DNA from: DATCVA01 sp036567205
GTDB taxonomy: Bacteria > Pseudomonadota > Gammaproteobacteria > Burkholderiales > Burkholderiaceae_B
NCBI GenBank assembly: GCA_036567205.1
Contig: DATCVA010000154.1
Span: 1 to 9,121, forward strand
Direction: 5' to 3'
Length of the DNA stretch: 9,121 nt
The translations under genes were made by a program, and so were the position numbers. A model generated the notes under the pieces. That model saw only the letters and a list, made by a program, of their open reading frames with translations, did not search any database and was not told where the DNA came from. Below, in pieces: positions 6,808 to 9,121 of this stretch. Each line of letters begins with the position of its first letter. Within the stretch, counting starts at the first letter, position 1.

Positions 6808-6850
6808 GGAATATAAAGATATTTATTTATGCTTCTGGGATATAAGGAGA
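6808..6850 (-). promoter_or_regulatory. Candidate promoter/operator with two AT-rich direct repeats
   Basis: On the minus strand, TCCTTATATCCC (6848-6837) and TCTTTATATTCC (6819-6808) match at 10 of 12 positions, with starts 29 bases apart. The downstream copy contains TATATT, a 5/6 match to a -10 box, with no good -35 at 17 bases. That arrangement would suit an activator-dependent promoter. The region lies in the only sizeable intergenic gap of the minus-strand block (6742-6904), directly ahead of the six-gene cluster, so the main promoter is expected here. TTAT/ATAA-rich sites of this sort recall those bound by CysB/Cbl-type LysR regulators, but they are not diagnostic. No regulator gene is in the window. 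Confidence 0.45.
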
Positions 6851-6904
6851 TGAGTTTAAATGGAAGTTGCTCATAAAAGGTTTTGCTGAAAATCCGCACG
6901 TGAA

Positions 6905-8848
6905 TCAGGCTTCTTGCGGTTTTTCCAGCTCTTCCAGTTCTTCTTGCAACTCTAGCCATTGCTCTTCAAGTTCGTTCACTTTTTTCGTCAGTTCGCCGTG
7001 TTCGCTAAGCACTTTCAGGCGCTCATCACGACGGGCATCACCGTAAAACTCTGGATCGGCAATTAGGCCGTCAAGTATTTGCAGGCGCTCGCGAGCTTGT
7101 TGCATACCGGTTTCAACTTTCCTGACTTTGCTTTCCAGCGGCTTGCGCAACGTGGCAAGACGCTGACGCTCTTCGGCCTCCAGGCGGCGCTGTGCTTTAC
7201 GATCGACAGGAGCGCTGTCTGAAGCTGCCGACTGCAATTCGTTGCGCGCTTCAGCGCGTGCGCTGGCCGTGCGGTTGTTGAGCCAATCGCGATAGTCTTC
7301 CAGGTCGCCGTCGAATTCGTGGACTTTGCCATCGGCTACGATCCAGAAGTCGTCCACAGTCGTGCGCAATAAGTGCCGATCGTGGGAAACCAGCAAGACG
7401 CTGCCGGCAAATTCGGCCAAAGCCGTTGCCAGAGCTTCACGAGTGTCGACATCCAGGTGATTGCTTGGTTCGTCCAGTAATAACAGATTGGGTTTTTGCC
7501 ACACGATAAGCGATAGCGCCAGGCGTGCTTTTTCGCCGCCCGACATGGGAGCAATTTTGCTATTAACGGTATCGCCGCTAAAACCAAAGCTGCCCAAATA
7601 GTTACGCAACTCTTGCTCTCGTGTTTGCGGCGCCAGACGCATCAGGTGTTGTAGCGGGGTGGCATCCAGATCAAGCATATCGAGCTGGTGCTGTGCAAAA
7701 TAGCCGATTTCCAGTCCCTTGGAGCCGCGCCGTTCGCCCGCCAGCGGGGCAAGTTCTTCAGCCAGGGTTTTGATTAGCGTGCTCTTGCCGGCGCCATTGA
7801 CGCCTAAAACCCCGATACGGCTGCCGCCGCGCACCATTAGAGTAATGTCTTTCAGGATGGGCCTGGATTGCCCGTCGGGCATCGGGTAGCCGGTTGTTAC
7901 CTTGTCCAGCACCAGCAAGGGATCCGGCATGTTCTCGGGTGTTGGAATCCGGATATCGATGCCCGCTTCGGCCGTCAGGGGCGCCAGTGCTTCCATGCGG
8001 GCCAGGGCCTTGACGCGGCTTTGGGCTTGCTTGGCCTTGGTTGCCTGGGCCTTGAAGCGATCTATAAAGCCCTGAAGCCGGGCGGTTTCGCGGTTTTGGC
8101 GCTCCCATGCCAACGAGGTCTGGCGCAGGCGTTCGGCGCGTTGCGTTAAAAAGTCTTCGTACCCACCCCGATACCGTACTAGTTTGGCGTGGTCAAAATG
8201 TAATATGGTTTTGGCCACCGCATCCAGGAATTCAGTGTCATGCGAAATTAACAGAACGGTTCCCTGGTATGAGCTAAGCCAACGCTCCAGCCACAGCATG
8301 GCATCCAGATCCAGGTGGTTGGTTGGCTCATCCAGCAGCAAAAGCTCTGACGGCGCCATTAAGGCGCGGGCCAGTGCCAGCCGCATTTGCCAGCCGCCTG
8401 AAAAGCTATTGACGGGGCTCATCCATTGGGCCGGTGTAAAACCCAGCCCTGCTAAAAGCTGCTCGGCACGTGACGGGGCGCTCCATGCATCGGCTTCGAT
8501 CAAGGCCGACTCAAGCTCGGCAATGCGATGGCCGTCGCTATGAGGTGTAGCGGCACGCTCGGCTTGCAGTGCGCGTAAGTGTGTGTCGCCGTCCATCACA
8601 AACTCGCGCGCGGGCATATCATTGGCGCTGATCTCTTGCTCGACGCTGGCAATTCGCCATGTGGCCGGAATGAAGAGCGTTCCGGCGTCCAGATCCAACG
8701 TGCCTTGAATCAGCGCAAAAAGAGTTGATTTTCCCGCCCCGTTTTTCCCTACAATACCAACGCGTTCGCCTGGGTTGACGACGAAATCCGTTTCATCCAA
8801 CAAGACTTTGGGACCACGACGTAGTGTTAAACCTGTAGCGCGAATCAC
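6905..8848 (-). CDS. yheS: ABC-F family ATPase, YheS-like
   Basis: Soluble twin-ATPase protein of the ABC-F family, whose members act on ribosomes rather than in membranes; no transmembrane segment is present. 647 residues, close to E. coli YheS and collinear with it throughout. First domain: Walker A GKNGAGKST (34-42), signature FSGGW (149-153), Walker B LLLLDEP with Glu174, switch His203. Between the domains lies the charged P-site interaction linker (about 235-290, including KATKAKQAQSR). Second domain: Walker A GVNGAGKST (349-357), signature MSGGEK (435-440), Walker B with Glu460, and SHDRHL with His489. An Ala/Glu/Arg-rich C-terminal coiled coil runs from about 553 to 643. The start is GTG at 8848 and overlaps the prmB stop as GTGA, so translation is probably coupled; no strong Shine-Dalgarno is seen. 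All ATPase residues are intact. YheS is preferred over Uup, EttA or a resistance-type ABC-F because of full-length similarity. Confidence 0.94.
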   Translation of the reverse strand: MIRATGLTLRRGPKVLLDETDFVVNPGERVGIVGKNGAGKSTLFALIQGTLDLDAGTLFIPATWRIASVEQEISANDMPAREFVMDGDTHLRALQAERAATPHSDGHRIAELESALIEADAWSAPSRAEQLLAGLGFTPAQWMSPVNSFSGGWQMRLALARALMAPSELLLLDEPTNHLDLDAMLWLERWLSSYQGTVLLISHDTEFLDAVAKTILHFDHAKLVRYRGGYEDFLTQRAERLRQTSLAWERQNRETARLQGFIDRFKAQATKAKQAQSRVKALARMEALAPLTAEAGIDIRIPTPENMPDPLLVLDKVTTGYPMPDGQSRPILKDITLMVRGGSRIGVLGVNGAGKSTLIKTLAEELAPLAGERRGSKGLEIGYFAQHQLDMLDLDATPLQHLMRLAPQTREQELRNYLGSFGFSGDTVNSKIAPMSGGEKARLALSLIVWQKPNLLLLDEPSNHLDVDTREALATALAEFAGSVLLVSHDRHLLRTTVDDFWIVADGKVHEFDGDLEDYRDWLNNRTASARAEARNELQSAASDSAPVDRKAQRRLEAEERQRLATLRKPLESKVRKVETGMQQARERLQILDGLIADPEFYGDARRDERLKVLSEHGELTKKVNELEEQWLELQEELEELEKPQEA

Positions 8849-9120
8849 GATGCCAATTGTTCCCGTGTCAGAAGTAGAATTTGATTTTCGGCGTTTTCAG
8901 TGCTTAACCATACCGGTTCCAGGTCTGGGAACGCGGCCAGGAAATTCTCGTATTCGTTACCGATTTCAAGCACCAGCACACCGTCGGGCGCCATAAAATT
9001 TGGCGCGTCTCGCAACATGCGGCGGACTAAATCCATGCCGTCTTCTCCTCCCGCCAGCGCCATAGTGGGTTCATGGCGATATTCGGCGGGCAAGGCTTCC
9101 ATGGAGTGATTGTTGACGTA
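8845..9120 (-). CDS. prmB: Ribosomal protein L3 N5-glutamine methyltransferase PrmB, C-terminal part
   Basis: S-adenosylmethionine-dependent methyltransferase that modifies a glutamine of ribosomal protein L3. Only the last 91 residues are in the window. The frame is open to the right edge, and its first residues (YV) look like the end of the NPPYV catalytic motif, with the NPP outside. It continues with ALPAEYRHEPTMALAGGEDG, the characteristic segment after the motif in PrmB/HemK enzymes, then DLVRRMLRDAP and the beta strand GVLVLEIGNE. The ATG at 9102 is internal, not the start. PrmB is favoured over PrmC by the EYRHEP-type sequence and the short C-terminus. The stop overlaps the GTG of the ABC-F gene by four bases, placing two ribosome-linked genes in one transcription unit. 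Confidence 0.9.
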   Translation of the reverse strand, partial: YVNNHSMEALPAEYRHEPTMALAGGEDGMDLVRRMLRDAPNFMAPDGVLVLEIGNEYENFLAAFPDLEPVWLSTENAENQILLLTREQLAS

Positions 9121-9121
9121 C

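Noticed and set aside
6851..6904. Possible terminator after the ABC-F gene (ATGAG/CTCAT pairing)
   Set aside because: Five base pairs across a long loop without a following T-run; not enough to call a terminator.
6753..6959. Minus-strand open frame of 68 codons across the end of the ABC-F gene and the intergenic region
   Set aside because: Its first part is an out-of-frame reading of the ABC-F gene and the rest is AT-rich leader sequence; no ribosome-binding site or recognisable family.

Overview
The window looks like chromosomal DNA of a Gram-negative proteobacterium with moderately GC-rich coding sequence. The UvrD, PrmB and YheS-type ABC-F proteins look proteobacterial. I infer a betaproteobacterium of the Burkholderiales, perhaps Alcaligenaceae, from general resemblance; this placement is not proven. 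Coding density is very high and I see no tRNA, rRNA, CRISPR array, insertion sequence or phage gene.

Layout. Bases 2-1861 (+) hold the 3' part of a uvrD DNA helicase gene; its start lies outside the window. Everything else is on the minus strand. Read in the direction of transcription (right to left), it begins with the 3' end of prmB (9120-8845, ribosomal protein L3 glutamine methyltransferase). This overlaps by 4 bases a complete yheS-type ABC-F ATPase gene (8848-6905). A 163-base intergenic region with AT-rich direct repeats follows (6904-6742). Then comes a tight six-gene cluster: an AhpD/carboxymuconolactone-decarboxylase-like protein (6741-6199), an acyl-CoA-dehydrogenase-fold flavoprotein (6147-4993), a small rubredoxin (4996-4832), and an ABC importer made of ATPase (4822-4010), Tat-exported substrate-binding protein (3983-2781) and permease (2760-1930). 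The permease gene converges on uvrD with 68 bases between the two stop codons.

How the genes may work together. The three transporter parts belong to the nitrate/sulfonate/taurine/bicarbonate-type (NrtABD, SsuABC, TauABC) importer family. The three upstream genes are all redox proteins: a flavoenzyme scaffold, a one-iron electron carrier and a CxxC thiol protein. My reading is an uptake-and-oxidise (or uptake-and-reduce) module that scavenges a small organic compound, possibly as a sulfur or nitrogen source. The flavoprotein keeps the acyl-CoA dehydrogenase architecture but appears to lack the catalytic glutamate at both usual places, so ordinary acyl-CoA dehydrogenation is unlikely. The substrate cannot be read from the sequence. 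This cluster is the part of the window most likely to represent an undercharacterised system; the flanking genes are conventional housekeeping genes.
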